Positions 10,434 to 19,618 of a stretch of DNA of 64,000 nt are shown here, in pieces. A program made the position numbers and the translations under genes. The notes under the pieces were generated by a model. That model searched no databases. It saw only the letters and a program-made list of their open reading frames with translations, and was not told the DNA's origin. Within the stretch, counting starts at the first letter, position 1. Every line of letters begins with the position of its first letter. This DNA is from Pseudomonas sp. sp1636 (GTDB lineage Bacteria > Pseudomonadota > Gammaproteobacteria > Pseudomonadales > Pseudomonadaceae): the NCBI RefSeq assembly GCF_030376615.1, contig NZ_JARRAB010000015.1, positions 57,469 to 121,468 of the forward strand, in the 5' to 3' direction.

Positions 10434-10574
10434 CAGGCCGTTGAAAAACTACCTGCGTTGGCAATACTGCGTTAAAAACGGCCTCGGAATGCTCATTTAC
10501 AGCCAGCAAACTCCGCTTCCTCGGCCGTTTTTGCCTTGTCTTGCCTGCCTCGCCTACATTTTTCAACAACCTGC
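10433..10574. repeat. Palindromic MITE-like intergenic element
   Basis: The ends GCAGGCCGTTGAAAAA (10433-10448) and TTTTTCAACAACCTGC (10559-10574) are inverted copies matching at 14 of 16 positions. A second inverted pair lies inside: AAAAACGGCCTCGGAA near 10474 and TTCCTCGGCCGTTTTT near 10517. The whole 142-bp unit could fold into one long imperfect hairpin. It contains no gene and begins exactly at the SDR stop codon. Elements with this CAACAACCTGC-type end occur repeatedly in pseudomonad intergenic regions as far as I recall. It could also act as a bidirectional terminator between the SDR gene and dsbB. Confidence 0.6.
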
Positions 10575-10608
10575 TAATCAGCCGAGCGGGGTAAGCGCAT
10601 ACAGGCGG

Positions 10609-11118
10609 CTATTTGCCGGATTGGCCAACGGCACGCCACGCGGCAAACAGGATCAAACCGAACAGCAACGTCACGCTCAGCAGGGTCCAGTTGGTGAACG
10701 GCAGGCCCAGGATGGCGTAATCGTTTTGCCCACAGACGCCTGCGCTCATGAATACCGCGGGCAAGTACTCGTGCAGGGGGAGGTAGAACGAATAGAACGG
10801 GAAGGGCGAGCAACTGAAACTTTCCAGGATGCCGGTCTCGATCAGCACCAAATGGCCATTGTCGAACATCGCCATAAATCCCGCGGCCAGCAACAATGGC
10901 CAGAAAAACAGGGTCAACCAGCGTTGCCCAATACCCTCGGCCGCAATTATCAGCAGGCTCAGAACGCCGCCGAGCAGCAACCACAGGCGGATCTGCACGC
11001 ACAACGTGCAAGGCTCCCAAGCGAGCAGGTGCTGCATGAGCAAAGCACCGCCGAGCATTGCGAAACAGGCAAAGGCAACGCTCGAAAGCAGCGCAACCAT
11101 GGATTTCTGGCGAGTCAT
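10609..11118 (-). CDS. dsbB: Disulfide bond formation protein B
   Basis: The 169-residue inner-membrane protein with four predicted helices reoxidises DsbA and passes electrons to quinone. The first periplasmic Cys pair is CTLC (C37, C40) after the helix MLGGALLMQHLLAWEP. The second pair lies in the larger loop between SFSCSPFPFYS and SAGVCGQNDYA. Both pairs are intact and the length fits the family. The start at MTRQKSM is preceded by GGAG; an upstream extension is in frame but unsupported. Pseudomonads usually carry two dsbB copies (dsbB and dsbH), so this could be either. No dsbA lies nearby. Confidence 0.85.
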   Translation of the reverse strand: MTRQKSMVALLSSVAFACFAMLGGALLMQHLLAWEPCTLCVQIRLWLLLGGVLSLLIIAAEGIGQRWLTLFFWPLLLAAGFMAMFDNGHLVLIETGILESFSCSPFPFYSFYLPLHEYLPAVFMSAGVCGQNDYAILGLPFTNWTLLSVTLLFGLILFAAWRAVGQSGK

Positions 11119-11435
11119 AGCAATCTCCGAGGGCAGCCAGGCAAGAACATAAAGCATGGCTATGTACCAGTTACCTGTTGGGTGTGCCAGCAACTCTTGG
11201 CTGAAACTGCAAACGACTGTGTAGCGCTGGGGGCAAATCCCATTCAGGGCACGCTTGGGGGCGGGGTAAATAGCCGCACATAGCAGCTCTGGCGACAGCA
11301 ATGATGATCCCGGTCAAGATTAGTTGCCGCCTTGGCGGCCGTGATTGGCGCCGATTCAGGCGCTACAGTTTGCTGGGGTTGCCGCTTGGGTATGGCTAAG
11401 GTGGCGGTACACACAACCACCGACCGAGGTTCGCC
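11119..11435. other. 317-bp intergenic region, nothing definite
   Basis: This divergent region between dsbB and the acyl-CoA dehydrogenase gene must contain both promoters. I could not identify a convincing promoter, operator or RNA gene. A GC-rich patch near 11328-11350 can form only a short hairpin. Confidence 0.4.
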
Positions 11436-12686
11436 ATGCACTTTGCCTACAGCCCGCGTACAGAGGAGTTGCGCCAACAGCTCCGCGCCTTTCTCGACCG
11501 GCACATAGTCCCGCGTATTGGCGCCTGGCACGCCGCGGTTGCCGCCGGTCATTTCCCCGTGCCCTTTATGGCCGACCTCAAAGCCCTGGCGCGCTCCGAG
11601 GGGCTGTGGAACCTGTTCTTGCCGGCGCTGCATGAGGACGAGCCAGGCACTGCCTTGAGCAATCTGGAATATGCGCCCCTGGCGGAAATCATGGGTCGCG
11701 TACCCTGGGCCTCGGAGGTGTTCAACTGCAACGCGCCGGACACCGGCAACATGGAGTTGCTCCATCTGTTTGCCACGCCTGAGCAACGCGTGCGCTGGCT
11801 GTTGCCGCTGCTCGACGGCGAGATCCGCTCGGCTTTCGCCATGACCGAGCCGGACGTGTCCTCATCGGATGCCAGCAACATCCAGACCCTGATCCGCCGC
11901 GAGGGCGACGAGTACGTGATCAACGGCCGCAAGTGGTTCATCACCAATGCCTCGCACCCCGATTGCAAGCTGCTGATCGTCATGGGCAAGACCGATCCGG
12001 ACGCCGGCCCGCATCAACAGCAGAGCATGATCCTGGTGCCGTTCGATACTCCGGGAGTGGAGTTGCTGCGCAATATCCCGGTGATGCACCACATCGCCCC
12101 GGAAGGCCACAGCGAGTTGCTGCTGCGCAATGTGCGGGTGCCGGTTGGCAATCTGCTGGGCGCGGAGGGTGCGGGCTTTATGATGGCTCAGGCACGTCTC
12201 GGTCCGGGGCGTATCCACCACTGCATGCGCTCGATCGGCATGGCCGAGCTGGCCCTGGAACTGATGGTCGAACGCTGTCAGGAACGCAAGGCCTTCGGCA
12301 AATACTTGCACCAATACGCCAATATCGGCGACTGGATCGCCGAGTCGCGCATCGAGATCGAACAGGCGCGTCTGTTGGTGCTCAAGACCGCCTGGATGAT
12401 CGACGAAGTGGGCGCCAAGGCGGCGCGCAAGGAAATCGCCATGATCAAAGCGCTGGTGCCGGCCATGCACACCCGGGTGGTCAACCGGGCCATGCAGGTC
12501 TACGGCGCCATGGGCCTGACCCCGGACACGCCCTTGGCCGACATGTGGATCAGCGGTCGTGCCTTGCGTTTCGCCGATGGCCCGGATCAGGTGCACCTGC
12601 GCAGCATCGCCCGCCTGGAGCTCAAGGCCAGCGAAGCCACGCGCGGGGCGACGGCGGCCTACCTGACCCCATTCAGCCAAAGCTGA
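11436..12686 (+). CDS. Acyl-CoA dehydrogenase family protein
   Basis: The 416-residue flavoenzyme would catalyse alpha,beta-dehydrogenation of an acyl-CoA, passing electrons to ETF. Family segments are SAFAMTEPDVSSSDASNIQT (FAD- and substrate-binding, near residue 135), EYVINGRKWFITNA, GPGRIHHCMRSIGMAELALE, the helix ERKAFGKYLHQYANIGDWIAESRI, and MQVYGAMGLTPDTPLADMW near the end. It resembles the longer ACAD10/11-like acyl-CoA dehydrogenases found in many pseudomonads rather than short-chain FadE forms. The ATG follows GAGG. It stands alone, so the substrate and pathway cannot be told from context. Confidence 0.85.
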   Translation: MHFAYSPRTEELRQQLRAFLDRHIVPRIGAWHAAVAAGHFPVPFMADLKALARSEGLWNLFLPALHEDEPGTALSNLEYAPLAEIMGRVPWASEVFNCNAPDTGNMELLHLFATPEQRVRWLLPLLDGEIRSAFAMTEPDVSSSDASNIQTLIRREGDEYVINGRKWFITNASHPDCKLLIVMGKTDPDAGPHQQQSMILVPFDTPGVELLRNIPVMHHIAPEGHSELLLRNVRVPVGNLLGAEGAGFMMAQARLGPGRIHHCMRSIGMAELALELMVERCQERKAFGKYLHQYANIGDWIAESRIEIEQARLLVLKTAWMIDEVGAKAARKEIAMIKALVPAMHTRVVNRAMQVYGAMGLTPDTPLADMWISGRALRFADGPDQVHLRSIARLELKASEATRGATAAYLTPFSQS

Positions 12687-12958
12687 GAGCCACGTCGGCG
12701 CAGCAAGGTTTTCGAGCGCCTGGTGCGCCCGGCGTACTCAGAGGGCGACAGGCGGCGGCCTTGCGTAGGGTAAACTCCGGTCTAAGTCGCCCGTGCGTTA
12801 GGCCGGTCGGGCTGGGTATACTCGCCTGCGCAGCAATTGCGGCGAGACGGGCTGGAGCCTAATCTGCACCGCCCGTCCCTGAGTCCCTGCCGGCAAGCTT
12901 TATAGGTTCGTCCTTGAGTGGGCTTGCGGCACCTTGCCGCACCTGGTCGCGGCTTGAC

Positions 12959-12972
12959 TTGACTTGTGTCAA
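12959..12972 (+). promoter_or_regulatory. ANR/DNR (FNR-type) box and promoter of nosR
   Basis: TTGACTTGTGTCAA is a perfect palindrome of the FNR class, TTGAC-N4-GTCAA. Its centre at 12965.5 plus 41.5 gives a start point near 13007, and TACCAT at 12995-13000 falls exactly at -12 to -7 as a TAnnAT-type -10. This is the class II activation geometry of FNR-family regulators. It predicts anaerobic/NO-dependent transcription of nosR and the genes behind it, and it places the earlier ATG at 12999 outside the message. Confidence 0.8.
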
Positions 12973-13034
12973 TCGGAAGAGGGAGTGGGATCAGTACCAT
13001 GCAGGCACATTCATTGTTGGCTTTAGATAACCCC

Positions 13035-15224
13035 ATGAAGATCAATCGGTTTTTCACGAGCAGTCATCTGTATTCATGGAAAAATGCTTGCCTGTTTTTG
13101 CTGGTTTTAGTCTGGGCGGCGCTTCAGGGCGTGCAAGCCAAGAGCTACGGCGCTATCGAACAACAGCGCATCGACCAGGTTTTCCCCAAAGGGGTTAACG
13201 TTTCCGAGCCGCAAGGCGAGTTCAAGGTGCGCACCCTGTCCGATGGCGACACGGTGCTCGGCTATGTGTTCCAGAGTCTGGACGTGGTCGATATTCCGGC
13301 CTATTCCGGCAAGCCGATCAACATGCAGGTGATCCTCGACAACGCAGGCGTGATTCAGGACGCCTATGTGCTCGAGCACCACGAGCCGATTCTGCTGGTC
13401 GGCATCCCCGAGTCGAAACTGCACGACTTCAACGCCAAGTACAAAGGCATCCAGGTCAACCAACGGGTGGTGGTCGGCCGTTCCAGCGACCCCGAAGCGG
13501 TGACTGTCGATGCGGTCACCGGCGCCACCGTTACGGTCATGGTGGTCAATGAGGTGGTGATGCGCGCCGCCCACGCGGTGGCGGTGTCGCTTGGTCTGGT
13601 TGAAGACAATGCCGGTCTGGCGCAGAAGCCGGCTACGGTGCGCGAGGATGTTTATCAAGCCGCCGACTGGACGCAACTCACCGGCAATGGCGCTATCCGC
13701 CGCCTGCACCTGACCCGCGGTCAGGTCGACGAAGCCTTCAAGGGCAGCGAAGCCGAAGGCTTCGACGAGGCCGCGGCCGATCAAGTCGACGACACCTTTA
13801 TCGACCTCTACACCGCTCACCTGAATGCGCCGACCATCGGCCGTAATCTGTTGGGCGACAACCAGTACCGCTTCCTCATGGAGGAACTCAAACCCGGCGA
13901 GCACGCGATTGCCGTGCTCGGCAGCGGCGCGTATTCGTTCAAGGGCTCGGGCTATGTCCGTGGCGGCATTTTCGATCGGGTGCAACTGCGCCAGTTCGGC
14001 GAAACCATCAGCTTTCATGACCGCGATTTCGAGCGTTTGAGCGATGTCTATGCCGAGGGCATGCCGGACTTCCGCGAGATGGCGATCTTTATCGTGCGCG
14101 CGCCGGCCGGCTTCGATCCGGGTTCGCCCTGGGTCCTGGAGCTGTTGGTGAAACGGCAGACCGGGCCGACCAGCGGCATCTTCAGCAGTTTCGAACTGCC
14201 CTATCAGATGCCTGAGGAATACCTCGAACGACCACAGCCGAGCGCCGCAGAACTGGCCGCGATCGAAGAAGCCAATCGGCCGCTGTGGCTGAATATCTGG
14301 TACCAGAAAAGCTTCCAGATCGGCGTGATCGGTGTGGCCTTGCTGCTGCTCACGGTGATCCTGTTTCTCCAGGACAAGTTCACCCAGCGTCCGCACTTCC
14401 TCCATTGGTTGCGCCGTGGCTACCTGATCTTCACCGTGGTGTTCATCGGCTGGTATGCCCTGGGCCAATTGTCGGTGGTCAACGTGCTGACCTTCGTCCA
14501 TGCCCTGGTGCAGGGTTTCCGCTGGGAGCTGTTCCTCACCGACCCGGTCATCTTCATTATCTGGACCTTCACCGCCGCCAGCATCCTGCTCTGGGGCCGC
14601 GGCGTGTTCTGCGGCTGGCTGTGTCCCTTCGGCGCCCTGCAGGAGCTGATCAACGAGGCCGCGCGCAAGCTGAAAATCCCCCAGTACGAGCTACCCTTTG
14701 CGGTGCATGAGCGGCTCTGGGCGATCAAGTACATCATCCTGCTGCTGCTGTTTGGCCTCTCTCTGGAGTCGCTGGCCACCGCCGAGCGTTTCGCCGAAGT
14801 GGAACCGTTCAAGACTGCCATCACCCTGAGATTCGACCGCCAATGGTGGTTCGTGCTCTATGCCGTACTGCTCTTGGTGATCAATATCTTCACCCGCAAG
14901 GTCTACTGCCGCTATGTCTGCCCGCTGGGCGCGGCACTGGCCATTCCGAGCAAGTTCCGTCTGTTCGACTGGCTGAAACGCCGCAAGGAGTGTGGCAGTC
15001 CGTGCCAGCTGTGTGCCAAAGAATGCGAAATCCAGGCGATCCATCCCGACGGCCAGATCAATGCCAACGAGTGCCACTACTGCCTCGATTGCCAGATGAC
15101 TTACCACAACGACGACAAGTGCCCGCCGCTGATTCTCAAGCAGAAGAAACGCAGCAAAAAGGCCCCCGTTAGCGCCGAACTGATACCCGTAGTGCAAGTA
15201 GTAGTCCCTGCGCGAGCCCTTTGA
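13035..15224 (+). CDS. nosR: NosR, membrane iron-sulfur flavoprotein for nitrous oxide reduction
   Basis: NosR supplies electrons to and sustains expression of N2O reductase. From the ATG at 13035 it has 729 residues, close to the usual 715-725. A signal-type hydrophobic segment is followed by a periplasmic FMN-binding domain (DAVTGATVTVMVVNE, with a Thr for covalent FMN), several membrane helices, two cytoplasmic CX3CP motifs (CGWLCPFGALQE and CRYVCPLGAAL) and a C-terminal ferredoxin-like cluster region (CGSPCQLCAKECEIQAI, then CHYCLDCQM). An ATG at 12999 has the better Shine-Dalgarno but lies upstream of the transcription start predicted from the FNR box, so 13035 was chosen. nosZ follows after 56 bp. 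Confidence 0.92.
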   Translation: MKINRFFTSSHLYSWKNACLFLLVLVWAALQGVQAKSYGAIEQQRIDQVFPKGVNVSEPQGEFKVRTLSDGDTVLGYVFQSLDVVDIPAYSGKPINMQVILDNAGVIQDAYVLEHHEPILLVGIPESKLHDFNAKYKGIQVNQRVVVGRSSDPEAVTVDAVTGATVTVMVVNEVVMRAAHAVAVSLGLVEDNAGLAQKPATVREDVYQAADWTQLTGNGAIRRLHLTRGQVDEAFKGSEAEGFDEAAADQVDDTFIDLYTAHLNAPTIGRNLLGDNQYRFLMEELKPGEHAIAVLGSGAYSFKGSGYVRGGIFDRVQLRQFGETISFHDRDFERLSDVYAEGMPDFREMAIFIVRAPAGFDPGSPWVLELLVKRQTGPTSGIFSSFELPYQMPEEYLERPQPSAAELAAIEEANRPLWLNIWYQKSFQIGVIGVALLLLTVILFLQDKFTQRPHFLHWLRRGYLIFTVVFIGWYALGQLSVVNVLTFVHALVQGFRWELFLTDPVIFIIWTFTAASILLWGRGVFCGWLCPFGALQELINEAARKLKIPQYELPFAVHERLWAIKYIILLLLFGLSLESLATAERFAEVEPFKTAITLRFDRQWWFVLYAVLLLVINIFTRKVYCRYVCPLGAALAIPSKFRLFDWLKRRKECGSPCQLCAKECEIQAIHPDGQINANECHYCLDCQMTYHNDDKCPPLILKQKKRSKKAPVSAELIPVVQVVVPARAL

Positions 15225-15280
15225 CGGCATGTGCATGGACGGTCGCAAGACCGTATTTATCCAGCCAAGGAGCACAATTG

Positions 15281-17224
15281 ATGAGCGATAAAGAGTCGAA
15301 GAACACGCCAGCGATCGATCCAAAACAAGCGACGCAAAAGCTGGAAACCACCGGTTTGAGCCGTCGCGGCTTCCTCGGTGCCAGCGCCGCGACAGGGGCG
15401 GCCTTGGTCGGCGCCACGGCGCTGGGCAGCGCGGTGATGACTCGCGAATCCTGGGCGGCAGCGGCCAAGGAAGCGAAGCAGAACTACCATGTTGCGCCGG
15501 GTGAACTGGACGACTACATCGGCTTCTGGAGCGGTGGCCATCAGGGTGAAGTGCGCGTGCTGGGCATTCCGTCCATGCGCGAACTGATGCGCATCCCGGT
15601 ATTCAACGTGGATTCGGCCACCGGTTGGGGCCTGACCAACGAAAGCCGCGCCATCATGGGCGATAGCGTCAAGTTCCTCAACGGCGACTGCCACCACCCG
15701 CACATCTCCATGGTTGACGGCAAGTACGACGGCAAGTACGTGTTCATCAACGACAAGGCCAACACCCGCGTTGCACGTATCCGCCTGGATATCATGAAGT
15801 GCGACAAGATGCTGACCGTGCCGAACTGCCAGTCCATCCACGGCCTGCGCCTGCAGAAGGTGCCGTACACCAAGTACGTGTACGCCAACGCCGAATTCGT
15901 CATCCCCCATCCCAACGATGGCAAGATCTTCGATCTGCAGGATGAGAACAGCTACACCATGTACAACGTGATTGATGCCGAGACCATGGAAATGGCCTTC
16001 CAGGTCATCGTCGACGGCAACCTGGACAACACCGACGCCGACTACACCGGCCGCTTCACCGCAGCCACCTGCTACAACTCCGAGAAAGCCTATGATCTCG
16101 GCGGCATGATGCGCAACGAGCGCGACTGGGTCGTGGTGTTCGACATGCATGCGGCGGAAAAAGCGGTCAAGGCCGGCAAGTTCATCACCCTGGGCGACTC
16201 CAAGGTGCCGGTGCTCGACGGTCGCAAGAAGGGCGACAAGGACAGCGAGTTCACCCGTTACATCCCGGTGCCGAAGAACCCGCACGGCTGCAACACCTCG
16301 TCGGACGGCAAGTACTTCATCGCCAACGGCAAGCTGTCGCCGACCGTATCGATGATCGAGATCGCCAAGCTGCCCGACCTGTTCGCCGGCAAGCTCAAGG
16401 ATCCGCGCGATGTGATCGCCGCCGAGCCGGAGCTGGGCCTGGGCCCGCTGCACACCACCTTCGACGGCCGCGGCAATGCCTACACCACCCTGTTTATCGA
16501 CAGCCAGGTGGTCAAGTGGAACATGGCCGATGCCGTGCGTGCCTACAAGGGCGAGAAGGTCGACTACATCAAGCAGAAACTCGATGTGCATTACCAGCCG
16601 GGCCACATCCACGCCTCGCTGTGTGAAACCAGCGAAGCCGATGGCAAGTGGCTGGTTGCCCTGTGCAAGTTCTCCAAGGACCGCTTCTTGCAGGTCGGCC
16701 CGCTGCACCCGGAGAACGACCAACTGATCGACATCTCCGGCGAGGAAATGAAGCTGGTGCACGACGGCCCGACCTTCGCCGAGCCGCACGACTGCACCAT
16801 GGCGCGTCGTGATCAGGTCAAGACCAAGAAGATCTGGGATCGCGACGATCCGTTCTTTGCCGGCACCGTGGCCATGGCGAAAAAGGATGGCATCAACCTG
16901 GATACCGACAACAAGGTTATCCGTGACGGCAACAAGGTACGGGTGTACATGACGTCCATGGCGCCGGCATACGGTGTCCAGGAATTCAACGTCAAGCTGG
17001 GCGATGAAGTCACCGTGACCATCACCAACATCGACCAGATCGAGGACGTGTCCCACGGTTTCGTCATGGTCAACCATGGTGCGAGCATGGAAATCAGCCC
17101 GCAGCAGACCTCGTCGATCACCTTTATCGCCGACAAACCTGGCCTGCACTGGTACTACTGCAGCTGGTTCTGCCATGCCCTGCACATGGAAATGGTCGGG
17201 CGCATGATGGTCGAACCCGCGTAA
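15281..17224 (+). CDS. nosZ: Nitrous oxide reductase NosZ
   Basis: The 647-residue periplasmic copper enzyme reduces N2O to N2. A Tat signal is visible (GLSRRGFLGASAATGAALVG). The N-terminal beta-propeller that holds the tetranuclear CuZ centre includes NGDCHHPHIS and other His-rich turns (KNPHGCN, PGHIHAS, AEPHDC). The C-terminal cupredoxin domain has the CuA ligands in WYYCSWFCHALHMEMVGRM. The start at 15281 follows AAGGAG. This is the clade I, Tat-exported type with a NosR partner, and a tatA/E gene follows in the same cluster. All expected metal-ligand motifs appear intact. Confidence 0.97.
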   Translation: MSDKESKNTPAIDPKQATQKLETTGLSRRGFLGASAATGAALVGATALGSAVMTRESWAAAAKEAKQNYHVAPGELDDYIGFWSGGHQGEVRVLGIPSMRELMRIPVFNVDSATGWGLTNESRAIMGDSVKFLNGDCHHPHISMVDGKYDGKYVFINDKANTRVARIRLDIMKCDKMLTVPNCQSIHGLRLQKVPYTKYVYANAEFVIPHPNDGKIFDLQDENSYTMYNVIDAETMEMAFQVIVDGNLDNTDADYTGRFTAATCYNSEKAYDLGGMMRNERDWVVVFDMHAAEKAVKAGKFITLGDSKVPVLDGRKKGDKDSEFTRYIPVPKNPHGCNTSSDGKYFIANGKLSPTVSMIEIAKLPDLFAGKLKDPRDVIAAEPELGLGPLHTTFDGRGNAYTTLFIDSQVVKWNMADAVRAYKGEKVDYIKQKLDVHYQPGHIHASLCETSEADGKWLVALCKFSKDRFLQVGPLHPENDQLIDISGEEMKLVHDGPTFAEPHDCTMARRDQVKTKKIWDRDDPFFAGTVAMAKKDGINLDTDNKVIRDGNKVRVYMTSMAPAYGVQEFNVKLGDEVTVTITNIDQIEDVSHGFVMVNHGASMEISPQQTSSITFIADKPGLHWYYCSWFCHALHMEMVGRMMVEPA

Positions 17225-17289
17225 CTCCGGGAGGGTTTCCGGGCTCCAGCCCGGGAACCCCTTGCGCAACGGCTGAACCCGTGGCTCTT

Positions 17290-17343
17290 GGAGGAGTCAG
17301 TCTGCTGGCGATTTCTCTCGATCGCCAGCAGACTGACTCCTCC
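17290..17343. terminator. 23-bp perfect hairpin between nosZ and nosD
   Basis: Arms at 17290-17312 and 17321-17343 are perfect inverted copies with an 8-nt loop (TTCTCTCG). The left arm begins GGAGGAGTCAGTCTGC. The right arm is not followed by a T-run, so it is not a typical rho-independent terminator. It may attenuate read-through or protect the nosZ message from 3' decay, which would give more NosZ than NosDFY. The classification as terminator is provisional. Confidence 0.6.
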
Positions 17344-17390
17344 AGTCACGACACACGCTTTGAATGCTTCAAGGTACAAGGTAAACCTCA

Positions 17391-18695
17391 GTGTTAAAAC
17401 CTCAGGCAATAGCCTGGTTGCATGCCACGGCTCTATTGCTGCTTATTCTTCCCGGCGCTGCCCAGGCAGCGCCGCAACCGATCACCGATCTGCCGCTGCA
17501 GGCCGAGGGTGACAATCGCTGGCGACTGCCCGCCGGGCAATACCAAGGTTCGTTCAGCGTCGATCAGCCGATGCACATTCGCTGCGAGCCAGGCGCCGTA
17601 TTGCAGGGTCAGGGGCAGGGTAACGGCCTGCTGATCAACGCGCCCGAGGTGACCATCGAGGGCTGCACGCTGCTCGATTGGGGGCGGGACATGACGGCCA
17701 TGAACGCCGCCGTGTTCATTCAGCCCAAGGCCCGCGGCGCGGTGATCAAGGACAACCGCCTGCAAGGCGCGAGCTTCGGCATCTGGGTCGATGGCGCGGC
17801 GGATGTCAGCCTGCTTGGCAACAGCATCCAGGGCGATCCGAGCATTCGTTCCCAGGATCGCGGCAATGGCATCCACCTGTATGCGGTACGTGGCGCCAAG
17901 GTCATCGGCAACCAGGTGCGCGATGCCCGCGACGGCATCTACATCGATACCTCGAACGGCAACCTGCTCGAGGGCAACACCCTGGAAGACCTGCGTTACG
18001 GCGTGCACTACATGTTCTCCAACGACAACCAGGTGCTCGGCAACATCACCCGCCGCACCCGCACCGGCTATGCGCTGATGCAGAGCCGCAAGCTCACGGT
18101 GATCGGCAATCGTTCCGAGCAGGACGAGAACTACGGCATCCTGATGAACTACATCACCTACTCCACCCTGCGCGACAATTTCGTCAGCGATGTGCGCAGC
18201 GGCTCGACCGGCGACAGCATGATCTCCGGTGCCGAAGGCAAGGCGCTGTTCATCTACAACTCGCTGTTCAACAGCATCGAGCACAACCACTTCGAGCGCA
18301 GCGCCCTGGGCATCCACCTGACCGCCGGTTCCGAAGACAACCGCATCGCCGGCAATGCCTTTGTCGGTAACCAGCAGCAGGTCAAGTATGTCGCCACCCG
18401 CACCCAGGAGTGGTCGCTGGACGGGCGCGGTAACTATTGGAGCGACTACCTGGGCTGGGACCGCAATGAAGACGGCCTGGGCGATATCGCCTACGAACCC
18501 AACGACAACGTCGACCGTCTGCTGTGGCTGTATCCACAGGTGCGCCTGTTGATGAACAGCCCGAGTATCGAGTTGCTGCGCTGGGTACAGCGTGCTTTTC
18601 CGGTAATGAAGTCGCCCGGGGTGCAGGACAGCCATCCGCTGATGCAACTGCCGACCACCGATCTGCTGCCCGCCAGCCAGGAGCCAACGCCATGA
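17391..18695 (+). CDS. nosD: NosD, periplasmic copper-centre maturation protein
   Basis: The 434-residue protein has a signal peptide ([20 protein letters not shown]) followed by a right-handed beta-helix of the NosD/CASH type, seen as repeated short strands with N-x-L/I turns ([51 protein letters not shown]). It assists assembly of the CuZ centre of NosZ together with the NosFY ABC transporter. A GTG at 17391 is taken as the start because it precedes the signal peptide directly, but the ribosome binding site is weak. The stop overlaps the nosF start by 4 bp. Confidence 0.92.
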   Translation: MLKPQAIAWLHATALLLLILPGAAQAAPQPITDLPLQAEGDNRWRLPAGQYQGSFSVDQPMHIRCEPGAVLQGQGQGNGLLINAPEVTIEGCTLLDWGRDMTAMNAAVFIQPKARGAVIKDNRLQGASFGIWVDGAADVSLLGNSIQGDPSIRSQDRGNGIHLYAVRGAKVIGNQVRDARDGIYIDTSNGNLLEGNTLEDLRYGVHYMFSNDNQVLGNITRRTRTGYALMQSRKLTVIGNRSEQDENYGILMNYITYSTLRDNFVSDVRSGSTGDSMISGAEGKALFIYNSLFNSIEHNHFERSALGIHLTAGSEDNRIAGNAFVGNQQQVKYVATRTQEWSLDGRGNYWSDYLGWDRNEDGLGDIAYEPNDNVDRLLWLYPQVRLLMNSPSIELLRWVQRAFPVMKSPGVQDSHPLMQLPTTDLLPASQEPTP

Positions 18696-19618
18696 ATGCC
18701 GTCGAAATCGAAGGCGTCAGCCAGCACTACGGTCGCATGACCGTGCTGCACGACTTACACCTGTGCCTGGGCGAAGGCGAGGTACTGGGCCTGTTCGGCC
18801 ATAACGGTGCCGGCAAGACCACCACTATGAAACTGATTCTCGGCCTGCTGCAGGCCAGCCAGGGGCGGGTCGCGGTGCTCGGGCGCACGCCGAACGATTC
18901 GGCGGTACGCCGCCAGCTCGGCTATCTGCCGGAGAACGTGACCTTCTACGCGCAGCTCAGCGGACGCGAGACCCTGCGCCATTTCGCCCGTCTCAAGGGC
19001 GCCGCGCTGGCGCAGGTGGACGACCTGCTGGAGCAGGTCGGCCTGGCCGACGCTATGAACCGGCGAGTCAAGACCTACTCCAAGGGCATGCGCCAGCGTC
19101 TCGGCCTGGCCCAGGCCTTGCTCGGCGTGCCACGCCTGTTGCTGCTCGACGAGCCCACGGTCGGCCTCGACCCCATCGCCACCCAGGATCTCTATCGGTT
19201 AATCGACCGTCTGCGTCAGCAGGGCACCAGCATCATCCTCTGCTCGCATGTCTTGCCGGGGGTCGAGGCGCATATCAACCGTGCCGCGATTCTCGCTCAC
19301 GGTCGGCTGCAGGCGGTCGGCAGCCTGGCCTGCCTGCGCGAAAATGCCGGTCTGCCGGCAGTGATCCGTGCCAGCGGACTGAAGCAGAGCGCGCAACTAT
19401 TGCAGCGCTGGCACGTCGCCGGGCATGAGGCGCGCTCGGTCGGCGTCGACGGCGTCGAAGTAGAGGTCATCAACGGCCACAAGCTCGGTCTGCTGCGCCA
19501 GTTGCTCGGTGAAGGCGAGGCACAGGACATCGACATCCACCAGCCGTCGCTGGAGGATCTGTACCGTTATTACATGGAGCGCGCGGGCATTGTGCCGAGC
19601 GCGGAGGGCAGAACATGA
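18692..19618 (+). CDS. nosF: NosF, ABC transporter ATP-binding protein
   Basis: The 308-residue ATPase powers the NosDFY complex, thought to move a sulfur species or act mechanically on NosD for CuZ assembly. The Walker A motif is [10 protein letters not shown] near residue 36, the signature is [17 protein letters not shown] and Walker B is [16 protein letters not shown]. The H-loop is in [12 protein letters not shown]. The ATG overlaps the nosD stop (ATGA) and the stop overlaps the nosY start in the same way, so nosD-F-Y are tightly coupled. Confidence 0.93.
   Translation: MNAVEIEGVSQHYGRMTVLHDLHLCLGEGEVLGLFGHNGAGKTTTMKLILGLLQASQGRVAVLGRTPNDSAVRRQLGYLPENVTFYAQLSGRETLRHFARLKGAALAQVDDLLEQVGLADAMNRRVKTYSKGMRQRLGLAQALLGVPRLLLLDEPTVGLDPIATQDLYRLIDRLRQQGTSIILCSHVLPGVEAHINRAAILAHGRLQAVGSLACLRENAGLPAVIRASGLKQSAQLLQRWHVAGHEARSVGVDGVEVEVINGHKLGLLRQLLGEGEAQDIDIHQPSLEDLYRYYMERAGIVPSAEGRT

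Noticed and set aside
13107..14501. Minus-strand open frame of 464 codons opposite nosR
   Set aside because: Shadow of nosR with no ribosome binding site and no recognisable domain.
15257..17269. Long 670-codon minus-strand open frame opposite nosZ
   Set aside because: It is the antisense shadow of a GC-rich gene; its composition is dominated by repeats of Val, Asp, His and Gly and it has no family features, while nosZ is certain.
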